Below are positions 19,447-27,490 of a DNA stretch of 64,000 bases, piece by piece. The stretch's first letter is position 1. Each line of letters starts with the position of its first letter. Source of the stretch: Candidatus Electrothrix aarhusensis (GTDB lineage: Bacteria > Desulfobacterota > Desulfobulbia > Desulfobulbales > Desulfobulbaceae); NCBI GenBank assembly GCA_004028505.1, contig MTKO01000041.1, positions 20,379 to 84,378 of the forward strand, written 5' to 3'. A program made the position numbers and the translations under genes. The notes below the pieces were generated by a model. That model worked only from the letters and a program-made list of their open reading frames with translations. It did not search any database and was not told the DNA's origin.

Positions 19447-19492
19447 GTGAGTGCCCATGACCCTCCGAAAAATAATACTGAGGAAAATCGTG

Positions 19493-20395
19493 ATGAAAAA
19501 GGCAGGGCAAGTATTTTCTCTTGCAGTTATTCTCCTGATGACCTTTTGGGTAACCGGGGCATTTTCTTGAGGACCCAAGCGCATCGCGGTCAGCGATGTC
19601 GGCTTTTCAACACCTGAGTCTGTCGAATATTATGCAAATGAAGATGTCTATCTGGTGAGCAATATCAACGGCAACTCGGCTGAAGCTGACGGTAACGGAT
19701 TTATTTCTAAGCTCAGGCAGAACGGCAATGTTATTGCACTCAAGTGGCTTGACGGCAGCAAGGACGATGTGACGCTCAATGCGCCGAAAGGGATGGCTAT
19801 TGCGGGTACTGATACGGGCAAGTATCTGTTTATCGCGGATCTTAATCAGGTACAGGTTTTTGCCCTGCCCGGCGGCGAACAGAAGGCATCCATTGACATC
19901 AAAGGCAGTACCTTTCTGAATGGCATGACACCCGGCCCGGACGGCTCAGTCTATGTGATCGACACCGGCTTTGCCGGAGGCATGGAGCCATCCGGCACCG
20001 ATGCAGTGTATCAGGTCTGGGCTGACGGCAAATACAAGGTTATTCTTCAGGATAAGGATATGGGGCATCCCAACGGTATTTGGTATGATAACGGCCAACT
20101 TATTGTGAACACCTTGGGCTCAGGGGAGCTGTTCAGCATTGATTCTGCCGGACAACGAACTGCTCTGCCGACACCACCCGCTGGCGGCCTAGATGGTCTA
20201 GTCAAGTTGAAAGACGGGCGGCTGATTGTGTCAAGTTGGGCAGGTTCTGCGATTTATGCGCTGGGTAAGAATGGGAAATTCACCGTGCTGGCGAATAAGT
20301 TGGTTTCTCCGGCGGATCTTGGTGTGGACACCAAACGGCATCGCTTACTGGTGCCGTTGTTTAAGGAAAACAAAGTGGTTATTTTGCCTTATTGA
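19493..20395 (+). CDS. Secreted SMP-30/gluconolactonase-like beta-propeller with in-frame TGA at codon 26
   Basis: The ATG at 19493 starts a signal peptide MKKAGQVFSLAVILLMTFWV; after TGAFS comes TGA at 19568-19570, then the same frame goes on as GPKRIAVSDVGFSTPESVE and continues 274 codons to a normal stop. The mature part has six-bladed propeller features: YLVSNINGN, LNAPKGMAI, YLFIADLNQ, NGMTPGPDGSVYVIDTG, HPNGIWYDNG and GLDGLVKLKDGRLIVSSW. A GTG at 19655 would be a poor internal start that loses the first blade. The TGA may be a mutation, a sequence error or a selenocysteine codon; a hairpin follows it (19577-19605). Confidence 0.75.
19577..19605 (+). promoter_or_regulatory. Candidate SECIS-like hairpin after in-frame TGA
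   Basis: CATCGC (19582-19587), loop GGTCA, GCGATG (19593-19598), with an outer AAGC/GCTT pairing. The apical loop begins 17 bases after the TGA and starts with GG, within the rules known for bacterial SECIS elements. A short perfect stem can also arise by chance. Confidence 0.3.
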
Positions 20396-20445
20396 GCTAT
20401 AATTTTACGGATACATATAAATAAACTCCTTTCATTCAGGCGATC

Positions 20446-21315
20446 ATGGACTTCTTAGATGTAAAAACCGACTTCGCCTTCAAGCGAGTCTTTGGCAGCG
20501 AGCAGTCCAAGGAAATCCTCATCGATTTCCTCAACGCGGTCATTGACTTCGAGGATGCCGGAATTACGGACCTCACTATTGTTGATCCGTACCAAGTACC
20601 TTTACTCAAAGGCATGAAAGACAGCTATGTTGATGTCAAGGCCGTCCTCTCGGATCATCGTAAGGTGATCATTGAGATGCAGGTGCTCAATGTGGAGGGC
20701 TTTGAAAAACGTGTGCTGTATAATGCGGCCAAACTGTATTCCAATCAGCTGAAGAAATCAGAAAAGTATGCGACTCTGGAACCAGTCATCGCCCTGACCA
20801 TTACTGATTTCGAGATGTTTCCTGAATTCGACCGGGTGATTTCCTACTGGAACCTGCGGGAAAAAGAGAGCTTTGTTCAATACAGCGGTGATATTGAACT
20901 CATTTTTATAGAGCTGCCTAAATTTACTAAGAACGAGAAAGAACTGTGCTCGGTGACGGATAAATGGATTTATTTTATCAAAAATGCAGGTGAACTTGAT
21001 TTTGTCCCGAAAACATTTTCCGAGCCGAACCTGCTTGATGCCTTTGATCTGGCGAACACCGCCGGAATGAACGAAGACGAGCTTGAAGTACAGTTTAAAC
21101 GCCGTGATTTTATCTGGCTACAGAAAGGTTCGCTGGAAAAAGCACGAAAAGACGGGGTACAGGAAGGGATACAGGAAGGACTGGAGAAAGGAAAACGGGA
21201 AGCAAAGCTCTCTATCGCCCGAAACCTGCTGGCACAGAATATTGCTCCTGAAATTATTGCCTCTAGCACAGGATTATCCAAGGAACTCATTATCCGCCTA
21301 AGAGATCAAGAATAA
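20446..21315 (+). CDS. Rpn/PD-(D/E)XK family nuclease (transposase-like)
   Basis: A 289-residue member of the Rpn family of recombination-promoting nucleases. It opens MDFLDVKTDFAFKRVFGSE, with IDFLNAVI and the nuclease core DSYVDVKAVLSDHRKVIIEMQV (D...ExQ catalytic pattern), typical of PD-(D/E)XK transposase-like proteins. The C-terminus has the GxxEGxxxGxxEG heptad-like run (GVQEGIQEGLEKGKREAK) and a helical tail. Such genes are mobile and multi-copy in many genomes. No inverted repeats are seen beside it. Confidence 0.85.
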   Translation: MDFLDVKTDFAFKRVFGSEQSKEILIDFLNAVIDFEDAGITDLTIVDPYQVPLLKGMKDSYVDVKAVLSDHRKVIIEMQVLNVEGFEKRVLYNAAKLYSNQLKKSEKYATLEPVIALTITDFEMFPEFDRVISYWNLREKESFVQYSGDIELIFIELPKFTKNEKELCSVTDKWIYFIKNAGELDFVPKTFSEPNLLDAFDLANTAGMNEDELEVQFKRRDFIWLQKGSLEKARKDGVQEGIQEGLEKGKREAKLSIARNLLAQNIAPEIIASSTGLSKELIIRLRDQE

Positions 21316-21406
21316 AACCGGTTGCCGAATGCAACTGACCTCTTTCAGAAGTTTTTGCTGAGCAGCAAACAGACTCGTTATTATTTCAATCACAATCTAC
21401 AAAAAA

Positions 21407-21783
21407 ATGCCTGAACTCAATTTCACAAAATCAAAAGACGGTCTCCTGCCCGCCATCGCGCAGGACGCAGCCAGCGGCGACGTCCTCATGCTGGCCTACA
21501 TCAACGAAGAATCCTGGCAAAAAACCCTGGAAACCGGCAAGGCCCATTACTGGAGCCGTTCCCGCAATAAACTCTGGCTCAAAGGCGAATCCTCCGGTCA
21601 TGTCCAGATAGTCAAAGAGATCCTGGTGGATTGCGACCAAGACACCGTGATTTTCAAGGTGGAGCAACTGGGCGGCGCAGCCTGCCATAAAGCTATGCCA
21701 GCTGTTTCTTTCGCCGGGTGAAGGGCGATGAACTAGAGATCATCGCTGAGCCGGTTTTTGATCCGGCCAAGGTGTATGGATGA
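21407..21783 (+). CDS. hisI: Phosphoribosyl-AMP cyclohydrolase HisI (one frameshift)
   Basis: Histidine synthesis step 3, opening the adenine ring of [47 protein letters not shown] and the metal ligands in VDCDQDT are present. The frame is lost near 21692: with one added G it reads [14 protein letters not shown] and then [17 protein letters not shown] to the stop at 21781, the normal ending including the third zinc-binding Cys. About 125 residues, family size. It precedes hisG by 67 bases and belongs to a his operon. Confidence 0.9.
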
Positions 21784-21850
21784 TGACAATGCAGGGGGTG
21801 AAAAATCTTTCGCCCTTACGATAATAATATCGCGTACTATTGAGGATATC

Positions 21851-22723
21851 ATGAGTGTATTAAAGATAGGCATACCCAAAGGTAGCCTAGAAAAGGCAAC
21901 CATTGCCCTGTTTGAAAAATCTGGCTGGAAGATCAAAATGGCATCCAGAAACTACTTCCCCGAGGTGGACGACCCGGAGCTATCCGTCTACATCTGCCGC
22001 CCGCAAGAAATGTCTCGTTATATTGAGGACGGACTCCTGGATGCCGGAATCACCGGCAAGGACTGGACCCTGGAAAACGAATCGGACGTGGTTGTGATTG
22101 AGGACTTGGTATATTCCAAGGTCAGCAAGAAACCGACCCGCTGGGTCATTGCCGTGCCTGGTGATTCCCCAATCACCACGGTGGAACAGCTGGACGGCAA
22201 ACGCATTTCCACGGAGCTGGTCAATGTCACCCAGAGTTTCTTTAAAGAGCGGAACATGAACGTGGACATCTCCTTTTCCTGGGGAGCCACTGAAGCCAAG
22301 GCCGTTTCCGGTCTGGCAGACGCCATTGTCGAGGTCACAGAGACCGAGGCCACCATCCGGGCCCACGGGTTGCGGGTCATCCACGAGCTGATGCAGTCCA
22401 ACACCCAGCTGATTGCCAGCCATCAGGCATTGGAAGATTCCTGGAAAAAAGAAAAGATCAATGATATTGCTATGCTCCTGCAAGGAGCACTGCGGGCGGA
22501 TAAAATCGTCGCCCTGAAAATGAACGTACCCGAAGAACGCTTCGACGAAATCCTAGAGATCCTGCCCAGCGTTACCGCGCCCACAGTGGCTCGCCTCTAT
22601 AAGCAGCCCTGGTTCTCGGTGGAGACGGTCATCTCCGAGCATCAGGTCCGCGATCTGATCCCGCAGCTGAAAAAGATCGGGGCTGAAGGAATTATTGAGT
22701 ATTCCCTGAACAAGGTGATTTAA
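21851..22723 (+). CDS. hisG: ATP phosphoribosyltransferase HisG (long form)
   Basis: First enzyme of histidine synthesis: ATP + PRPP to PR-ATP. 290 residues, the long form that carries a C-terminal histidine-binding ACT-like domain and does not need HisZ. Motifs: LKIGIPKGSLEKAT, GWKIKMASRNYFP, ITGKDW, ISTELVNVTQSFF, and the PRPP loop VSGLADAIVEVTETEATIRA. The regulatory end VTAPTVARLYKQPWFSVETV is complete. The start at 21851 has GAGG at proper spacing; in-frame codons upstream are not supported. Confidence 0.96.
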   Translation: MSVLKIGIPKGSLEKATIALFEKSGWKIKMASRNYFPEVDDPELSVYICRPQEMSRYIEDGLLDAGITGKDWTLENESDVVVIEDLVYSKVSKKPTRWVIAVPGDSPITTVEQLDGKRISTELVNVTQSFFKERNMNVDISFSWGATEAKAVSGLADAIVEVTETEATIRAHGLRVIHELMQSNTQLIASHQALEDSWKKEKINDIAMLLQGALRADKIVALKMNVPEERFDEILEILPSVTAPTVARLYKQPWFSVETVISEHQVRDLIPQLKKIGAEGIIEYSLNKVI

Positions 22724-22810
22724 AAAGATCCGTTGCCTGCCCCTAATGAACGCAACAGCGAGAGGAATTTCGCGCACCCGCACCCCACGGCCCTGAGGAG
22801 CCGCAAAGCA

Positions 22811-23437
22811 ATGATGAACTTCAACGAGGTGTCCTTTGTGGACTCGGTCTTCAGCCTGAAACGGCTGCCCGACCCTCTTTACCCAGAAATCGCTTTTGCC
22901 GGTCGCTCCAATGTGGGCAAATCCAGCCTAATCAACAAGCTGATCAATCGCAAAAGCCTAGTCAAGACCAGCTCCAAACCGGGCAAGACCCAGAGTTTGA
23001 ATTTTTTCGAGGTCAAGGAACGGATGTTCCTGGTGGATCTTCCCGGTTACGGTTTTGCCCGAGTGGGCCGCAAAGTGCATGCAGGCTGGGAGGAGTTGAT
23101 CAGCGGGTATCTGCTGGAGCGGGAAACCCTTGCCTGCGTGGTGGTCATTATTGATCTACGGCACGAACTCAAGGCAACGGATCGGGAAATGTTGGACTGG
23201 TTACAGTATAACAACATCCCTGCCCTGCCCGTCTACACCAAGGCGGATAAGCTTTCCAAGAACCAGCAGAGCAAACAGGCAGCGGCCCTGGATGCGGCCC
23301 TGAATTTCGCTCCGGCGGACCGCCTCCTTTTTTCCGCCAAGACCAACCTGGGGTGTGAGGAATTACGGAACAGGCTGGCAGCCTATGGTGAATATAATGA
23401 ATATGGTGAAACGAATGAAACTGATGAAGAAGAGTGA
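22811..23437 (+). CDS. engB: Ribosome biogenesis GTPase EngB/YsxC
   Basis: Small GTPase needed for large-subunit assembly. G1 FAGRSNVGKSSLIN, the switch region TSSKPGKTQSLNFF (G2), G3 DLPGYGFA and G4 TKADK are all present in order. About 208 residues, slightly long because of an acidic C-terminal tail (GETNETDEEE). TGAGGAG lies ten bases upstream of the ATG at 22811. It is followed six bases later by the FmdE-like gene, so they are cotranscribed. Confidence 0.96.
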   Translation: MMNFNEVSFVDSVFSLKRLPDPLYPEIAFAGRSNVGKSSLINKLINRKSLVKTSSKPGKTQSLNFFEVKERMFLVDLPGYGFARVGRKVHAGWEELISGYLLERETLACVVVIIDLRHELKATDREMLDWLQYNNIPALPVYTKADKLSKNQQSKQAAALDAALNFAPADRLLFSAKTNLGCEELRNRLAAYGEYNEYGETNETDEEE

Positions 23438-23443
23438 ATAATC

Positions 23444-24025
23444 ATGGAATCCTTTGATGAACTTTTAGATATATCGACAAAAATCCACGGCCATATCTGC
23501 GCCGGGCAGGTCATCGGGGTGCGCATGTCCATGCTGGGCCTTGAGCGCATCAATATAACTGACCCCAAGGGTGCGGATCGAAAAAAACTGTATGTGCTGG
23601 TGGAAATTGACCGTTGCGCTACCGATGCCATTCAATCAGTCACCGGGTGTAGCCTGGGCAAGCGTTCTATGCGCTGGATGGATTTCGGGATCATGGCGGC
23701 CACCTTTGTTAATCTGGAGACCGGCAAGGCGGTCCGGATAACGGCACGGGAGGAATCCCGTGAGCTCTCCAAAAAATACTGTCCAGAGATCAGCGAGAAA
23801 TACCAACGGCAGCTGGCCGCCTATAGGGTCATGCCGGAAGCGGAACTCTTTACCGTGCAGGAGGTAAAAGCCATCATCCCGGATTGCGATATGCCGGGCC
23901 GTCCCCAACGTCGGGTGCAATGCGAGCAATGCGGCGATCATGTTCAGGACAGCCGGGACGTGGAGCAGGAAGGAAAGATCCTTTGCCGGGCCTGTGCTGG
24001 CCAACGGTATTATGAGCCGGTCTGA
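23444..24025 (+). CDS. FmdE-like protein with C-terminal zinc ribbon
   Basis: A 193-residue protein of the FmdE family, named from the molybdenum formylmethanofuran dehydrogenase operon but of unclear role in bacteria. IHGHICAGQVIGVRMSML carries the conserved H...C pair, IDRCATDAIQSVTGCSLGKR the second Cys block, and FVNLETGKAVRI follows. The C-terminus adds a TraR/DksA-like zinc ribbon, CEQCGDHV...CRACAG. In anaerobes such proteins occur near molybdopterin enzymes or redox genes; no such neighbour is present here. Confidence 0.88.
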   Translation: MESFDELLDISTKIHGHICAGQVIGVRMSMLGLERINITDPKGADRKKLYVLVEIDRCATDAIQSVTGCSLGKRSMRWMDFGIMAATFVNLETGKAVRITAREESRELSKKYCPEISEKYQRQLAAYRVMPEAELFTVQEVKAIIPDCDMPGRPQRRVQCEQCGDHVQDSRDVEQEGKILCRACAGQRYYEPV

Positions 24026-24065
24026 GCAGCACGTTTGATTTCATTTTGTAGGAGGAGGTATATCA

Positions 24066-24371
24066 ATGACCATTTCCAAAAGCCGCAAAGAATTCATCAA
24101 AGCACTGCTCAAGAAGAAGCTCTGTAACGAAAAGGAAATTCAGAAAATTGTACTTTTCGGTTCCTTCCTGAGCTCAGAAGAGCCCAATGACATTGATGTT
24201 GCGGTCTTCCAGGATAGCGATGAAAAATACTTACCCCTTGCGATGAAATACCGGAAACTTGTTCGGGAGATCGCAAAAATACTTCCTGTTGACGTGATTC
24301 CGCTCAAGTCGGCTGCAAACGGTACGTTTCTGCGTGAAATAGAAGCTGGGGAAATAATCTATGAGAAATGA
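24066..24371 (+). CDS. MNT-type nucleotidyltransferase (antitoxin of MNT-HEPN pair)
   Basis: A 101-residue minimal nucleotidyltransferase. IVLFGSF then NDIDVAVF is the GSx(10)DxD active-site pattern, with a third acidic residue in LPVDVIPL. An unusually strong ribosome site (AGGAGGAGG) precedes the start. The stop overlaps the start of the HEPN gene by 11 bases. Known MNT-HEPN pairs act as toxin-antitoxin modules in which MNT AMPylates the HEPN RNase; that role is inferred here from pairing. Confidence 0.85.
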   Translation: MTISKSRKEFIKALLKKKLCNEKEIQKIVLFGSFLSSEEPNDIDVAVFQDSDEKYLPLAMKYRKLVREIAKILPVDVIPLKSAANGTFLREIEAGEIIYEK

Positions 24372-24750
24372 AACCCGGAGATGGTTGCAATATGCTGAGG
24401 AAAATTTTGCATCGGCAAGGCTCCTGCTTCAAAGCAGTCTGTTCAATCCTTGCTTACAAAACGTACAGCAGGCGGTAGAAAAAGCACTGAAGGCTATTCT
24501 CATCGAAAAAGCTATCAAGCTGAAAAAGACACATGATATTCTCACGATCAAATACCTCCTCAACGAGCATGGACTTGATATTGACCTGTCCGATGATGAT
24601 TGCGACTTCCTGAATTCCATCTACCTGCCGTCCAAATATCCGGTAGGCAGTGTTCTTGCCGATTATGAACCCGATGAAACGATATGCCAGGAAGCCATTA
24701 CGATTGCGGAGAAAGCCCTAGCTGCTACCAAACAGCTTATCGGTAGCTGA
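24361..24750 (+). CDS. HEPN domain protein (partner of MNT)
   Basis: A 129-residue all-helical HEPN protein. The opening RRWLQYAEENFASARLLLQS and the central NVQQAVEKALKAILIEKAI plus KKTHDILTIKYLL match the HEPN family that accompanies minimal nucleotidyltransferases. The Rx4-6H RNase motif of toxic HEPNs is not obvious, so this may belong to the non-RNase branch. Translationally coupled to the MNT gene. Confidence 0.85.
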   Translation: MRNETRRWLQYAEENFASARLLLQSSLFNPCLQNVQQAVEKALKAILIEKAIKLKKTHDILTIKYLLNEHGLDIDLSDDDCDFLNSIYLPSKYPVGSVLADYEPDETICQEAITIAEKALAATKQLIGS

Positions 24751-24783
24751 GTAGCTGAGCAGCCATAAAAGAAAAAACAAAAT

Positions 24784-24804
24784 AGGGCGGCATCAAGCCG
24801 CCCT
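24784..24804 (-). terminator. Intrinsic terminator after gatC
   Basis: GGGCGGC-ATCAA-GCCGCCC, followed on the minus strand by TATTTTGTTTTTTC. It lies 7 bases past the gatC stop and may also serve the MNT-HEPN transcript arriving on the plus strand. Confidence 0.85.
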
Positions 24805-24810
24805 TCTTAT

Positions 24811-25098
24811 TCAACCCACAACCTTGGGCACCACAAAAGCCTCGCCATTCTCTTTAGCCGTATTAGCTAAAGCTTTCTCGCGCGGCAGGGACTCTCTCAC
24901 CTCATCTTCCCGAAAGGCATTGATATGGCTTTGGGTATGGGTGGTCACTGGCACACCCTCAGTGTCCAGCTCATCCATCTTGGCCACATAACTGAGGATG
25001 TGATCCAGTTGCGGGGCCAGCTTCTCGATTTCATCTTCGGTCAATTCCAGACGGGCCAGCGCGGCCACCCGTTTTATTTCTTGTTTAGTTATTTTCAT
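24811..25098 (-). CDS. gatC: Asp-tRNA(Asn)/Glu-tRNA(Gln) amidotransferase subunit GatC
   Basis: A 95-residue GatC, the small linker subunit of the GatCAB amidotransferase that converts Glu-tRNA(Gln) and Asp-tRNA(Asn). Family marks: MKITKQEIKRVAALARLEL, LDHILSYVAKMDELDTEGV, and the charged end FREDEVRESLPREKAL followed by FVVPKVVG. gatA and gatB are not next to it; it stands alone with its own terminator. Confidence 0.95.
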   Translation of the reverse strand: MKITKQEIKRVAALARLELTEDEIEKLAPQLDHILSYVAKMDELDTEGVPVTTHTQSHINAFREDEVRESLPREKALANTAKENGEAFVVPKVVG

Positions 25099-25185
25099 GA
25101 TCTTGTTTTCTTTTATTGATTCATAGAAATTTGTTCATAACAGAACAATGCCGTCGTTCCTGACGGCATTGTCCTTATGAGATAT

Positions 25186-27351
25186 TTACTCTACTTGAAA
25201 TACAGTTGCCTGCACGTTATTGCTATAGTCTGATTCAGGCACCTTGCTTTCGCCGTTGGCTATAAAATACATCACATACAAGCCGGGCTCCATCTCGGCA
25301 GAATGTCTGTCCGTGTAGACCTCTTCTTCTCTGCATTTACCGGCATTCATACCGTCGTCACCGTCGCCGTCAAAGTGAGTAAAACCGGTACCGTCGCATT
25401 TGGCAAAGGCCCACATGGCCCGTGTTTTAGGGGATGAACCGGAAACCGTGCAGTTTGTTACCTTCGGGTGCATCTCATCTCCCCGTCTGATTGTATCGGG
25501 GACTTCAATGGATGTTGCTGCCATGTCAAAACTGCCCGTGGTCGGCAGGCCTTCCATTGGATTGAGGATAACGCAGGTCGGAGAAGAATTTACCTCAAAG
25601 GTCATCTCCGTGCAGTTATTGCTTTCATCCTCTTCAGCAACATTGCCCTGATAATCCGCACAGGCCCTGGCCGTATACGTTCCGGGAACGTCGGGAATAT
25701 GTGCTCCATGTCCGTCCGTGATATATTCCCACTGGGTCGCGCCGGGATAAAGCTCATCCGCATCCGAGCCGTCATCCGCCACTTGCTGCCATTGATCACC
25801 AGTGCCCGGCCCTTTGATCGCGTAACTGCTGCGAAAGCCGTTGGACGGGGTGACCTCGCCGATATTTTGGATACCAACTTCTAAGCCGTACAAATCGCCT
25901 ACGGTCAGGCTTGTGCGTCCGTTGGTCAGGCGCAGGGAATGGGCAACCAGATCCGGCAGGGGCGGCGGAACAATGTAGACCTCCAGCTCGGTGCAGTTGT
26001 TGCCCTCATCGGTTTCCGGCACTACCTGTTCATAGTCGGCGCAGGCTCGGAAGGTGTAGTCACCGCCCACCATCGGGGCTGTGGCTCCGTGACCGTCCGA
26101 GATTTCTTCAAACTGGGTTGCACCGGGATACAACTGGTCGGCATTGGAACCGTCGTCCGCAATCCCCTGCCATTGACCTCCGGTACCAGGCCCCTTGATG
26201 TCGTACACAGTGCGGAACCCGTTCCAAGGCCGCTTCGTGCCGATATTGGAAATCTCCACTTGAAGGCCGTAGGGTTCGCCAGCCTGCAACTCGCTTCTGC
26301 CGTGGGTCAGGGCGAGATTGCCGGTGATCAGGTCAACGTTGCGGGCCGGGCCGTAATCGATGGAGAAGACCGCCTCGGTGGAACAGTTATTAGACTTGTG
26401 CTTCTCTTTTACGTCGCCGTCGCCATTGTTTTCGTCTTTGGGGCGGTCAGCGCAGACCACAACGTTGTAGGTGCGTCCGGGCAGTACAGTGCTGTCGTTT
26501 GCCCACTTGGAAAGCTCGAACCTGATGTATTCGTGTTTTGGTTTATCTTTGCGCCTGAGCTTGCTTTTCTGGATTTTCTCCCGGCCTATGCGCACCCATT
26601 CAGAATGACTGTCTTCCTTGGTGCCGCTGGACAGGTAAAAGGGAACCCTGATTCTTTTGACCTTGCCTTCCCAGTCGGCATCGCCGATGTTGTCAGTCCA
26701 GGAATGGACGTAAGCGGTTTCGTTGATCTTCCAGGTGTATTTCTCTTTTTTGCCGCTTCTGTTGGCTAGTGTGACTTTGTCGGTTATGAAGTCGGGAAGA
26801 TCGTCGGAAGCGGGCGGGTCTCCCGGATCGGGATCATTAGGACCACCGCCATGAAACGGCTCATCAGGTGTCCAAGCAGTCGGCCAACGCCAGCCAAGAT
26901 ATTTTCCACCCCAAAGAGCGTCGGTCGGAATTTTATCTTCATGTACACTGTGTTTATAATGAGCATGAATCATCCGGCCACTTCCTATGGATAAGCCTAC
27001 ATGGCCGTATTCATTCGATGATGTTGGAGCATAAAAGACAAACGCACCTGCCGGTATATCGCTATCTGAATGCCTTGTTCCAAGTATGCTTCCATTATAA
27101 TTCCAAGCATCTATTGCACTTAAAACGTCAGGAATAGCAGGGCCAGCGTAAGTGTATCTCGCAAAAGTCCAGCACCAGTCAATCCAATTAACTCCATGTG
27201 GATCTCTGCAATCTGCGCCTGGACATCTATTGTCTTCATCTTGTGCCCATGAAATGGCATCAGCAACATTTTCGTAAGCATAACTGCTTACTGGAGCTGC
27301 ACAAACACCCGCAGCAATAGCAAGAGGAAAAATATTAAACCATTTTTTCAT
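25186..27351 (-). CDS. Secreted CHAP/NlpC-P60-like peptidase with CARDB repeats
   Basis: 721 residues with a signal peptide (FPLAIAAGVCAAPVSSYA). The N-terminal 160 residues look like a papain-like amidase: Cys in VNWIDWCWTFARYTY, His in NEYGHVGLSIGSGRMIHAHY, and the WRWPTAW end. A Pro/Gly/Asp linker follows. Then come beta domains of CARDB type; two are close copies, from LTHGRSELQAGEPYGLQVEI and from LTNGRTSLTVGDLYGLEVGI, each ending in TYTARACADY-like plus NNCTE. The last 110 residues are another such domain. The likely role is cell-wall or matrix cleavage outside the inner membrane. The peptidase call rests on the Cys/His pattern only. Confidence 0.7.
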   Translation of the reverse strand: MKKWFNIFPLAIAAGVCAAPVSSYAYENVADAISWAQDEDNRCPGADCRDPHGVNWIDWCWTFARYTYAGPAIPDVLSAIDAWNYNGSILGTRHSDSDIPAGAFVFYAPTSSNEYGHVGLSIGSGRMIHAHYKHSVHEDKIPTDALWGGKYLGWRWPTAWTPDEPFHGGGPNDPDPGDPPASDDLPDFITDKVTLANRSGKKEKYTWKINETAYVHSWTDNIGDADWEGKVKRIRVPFYLSSGTKEDSHSEWVRIGREKIQKSKLRRKDKPKHEYIRFELSKWANDSTVLPGRTYNVVVCADRPKDENNGDGDVKEKHKSNNCSTEAVFSIDYGPARNVDLITGNLALTHGRSELQAGEPYGLQVEISNIGTKRPWNGFRTVYDIKGPGTGGQWQGIADDGSNADQLYPGATQFEEISDGHGATAPMVGGDYTFRACADYEQVVPETDEGNNCTELEVYIVPPPLPDLVAHSLRLTNGRTSLTVGDLYGLEVGIQNIGEVTPSNGFRSSYAIKGPGTGDQWQQVADDGSDADELYPGATQWEYITDGHGAHIPDVPGTYTARACADYQGNVAEEDESNNCTEMTFEVNSSPTCVILNPMEGLPTTGSFDMAATSIEVPDTIRRGDEMHPKVTNCTVSGSSPKTRAMWAFAKCDGTGFTHFDGDGDDGMNAGKCREEEVYTDRHSAEMEPGLYVMYFIANGESKVPESDYSNNVQATVFQVE

Positions 27352-27388
27352 AATAACTGCTCCTTTAATAAATTTAATACATTAGCTC

Positions 27389-27466
27389 GTAGGTTGCGAG
27401 TGAGCGGAGCGAACCCCGACATGTCCAACTCGCCTTATGATTGTCGGGGTTCGTTCTTCAGCCTAA
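27389..27466. repeat. REP-like element with 12-bp inverted repeat
   Basis: CGAACCCCGACA (27410-27421) pairs with TGTCGGGGTTCG (27442-27453), flanked by GTAGGTTGCGAG and CCTAATCTAC. Part of it recurs at 30318-30350. It sits between the two large secreted proteins and may act as their transcription end. Confidence 0.65.
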
Positions 27467-27490
27467 TCTACGGGGCTTGGGTTGCCTTTT

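Noticed and set aside
25939..26769. 276-codon open frame on the plus strand
   Set aside because: Antisense to CARDB domains of the secreted peptidase; no start signal and no family resemblance.
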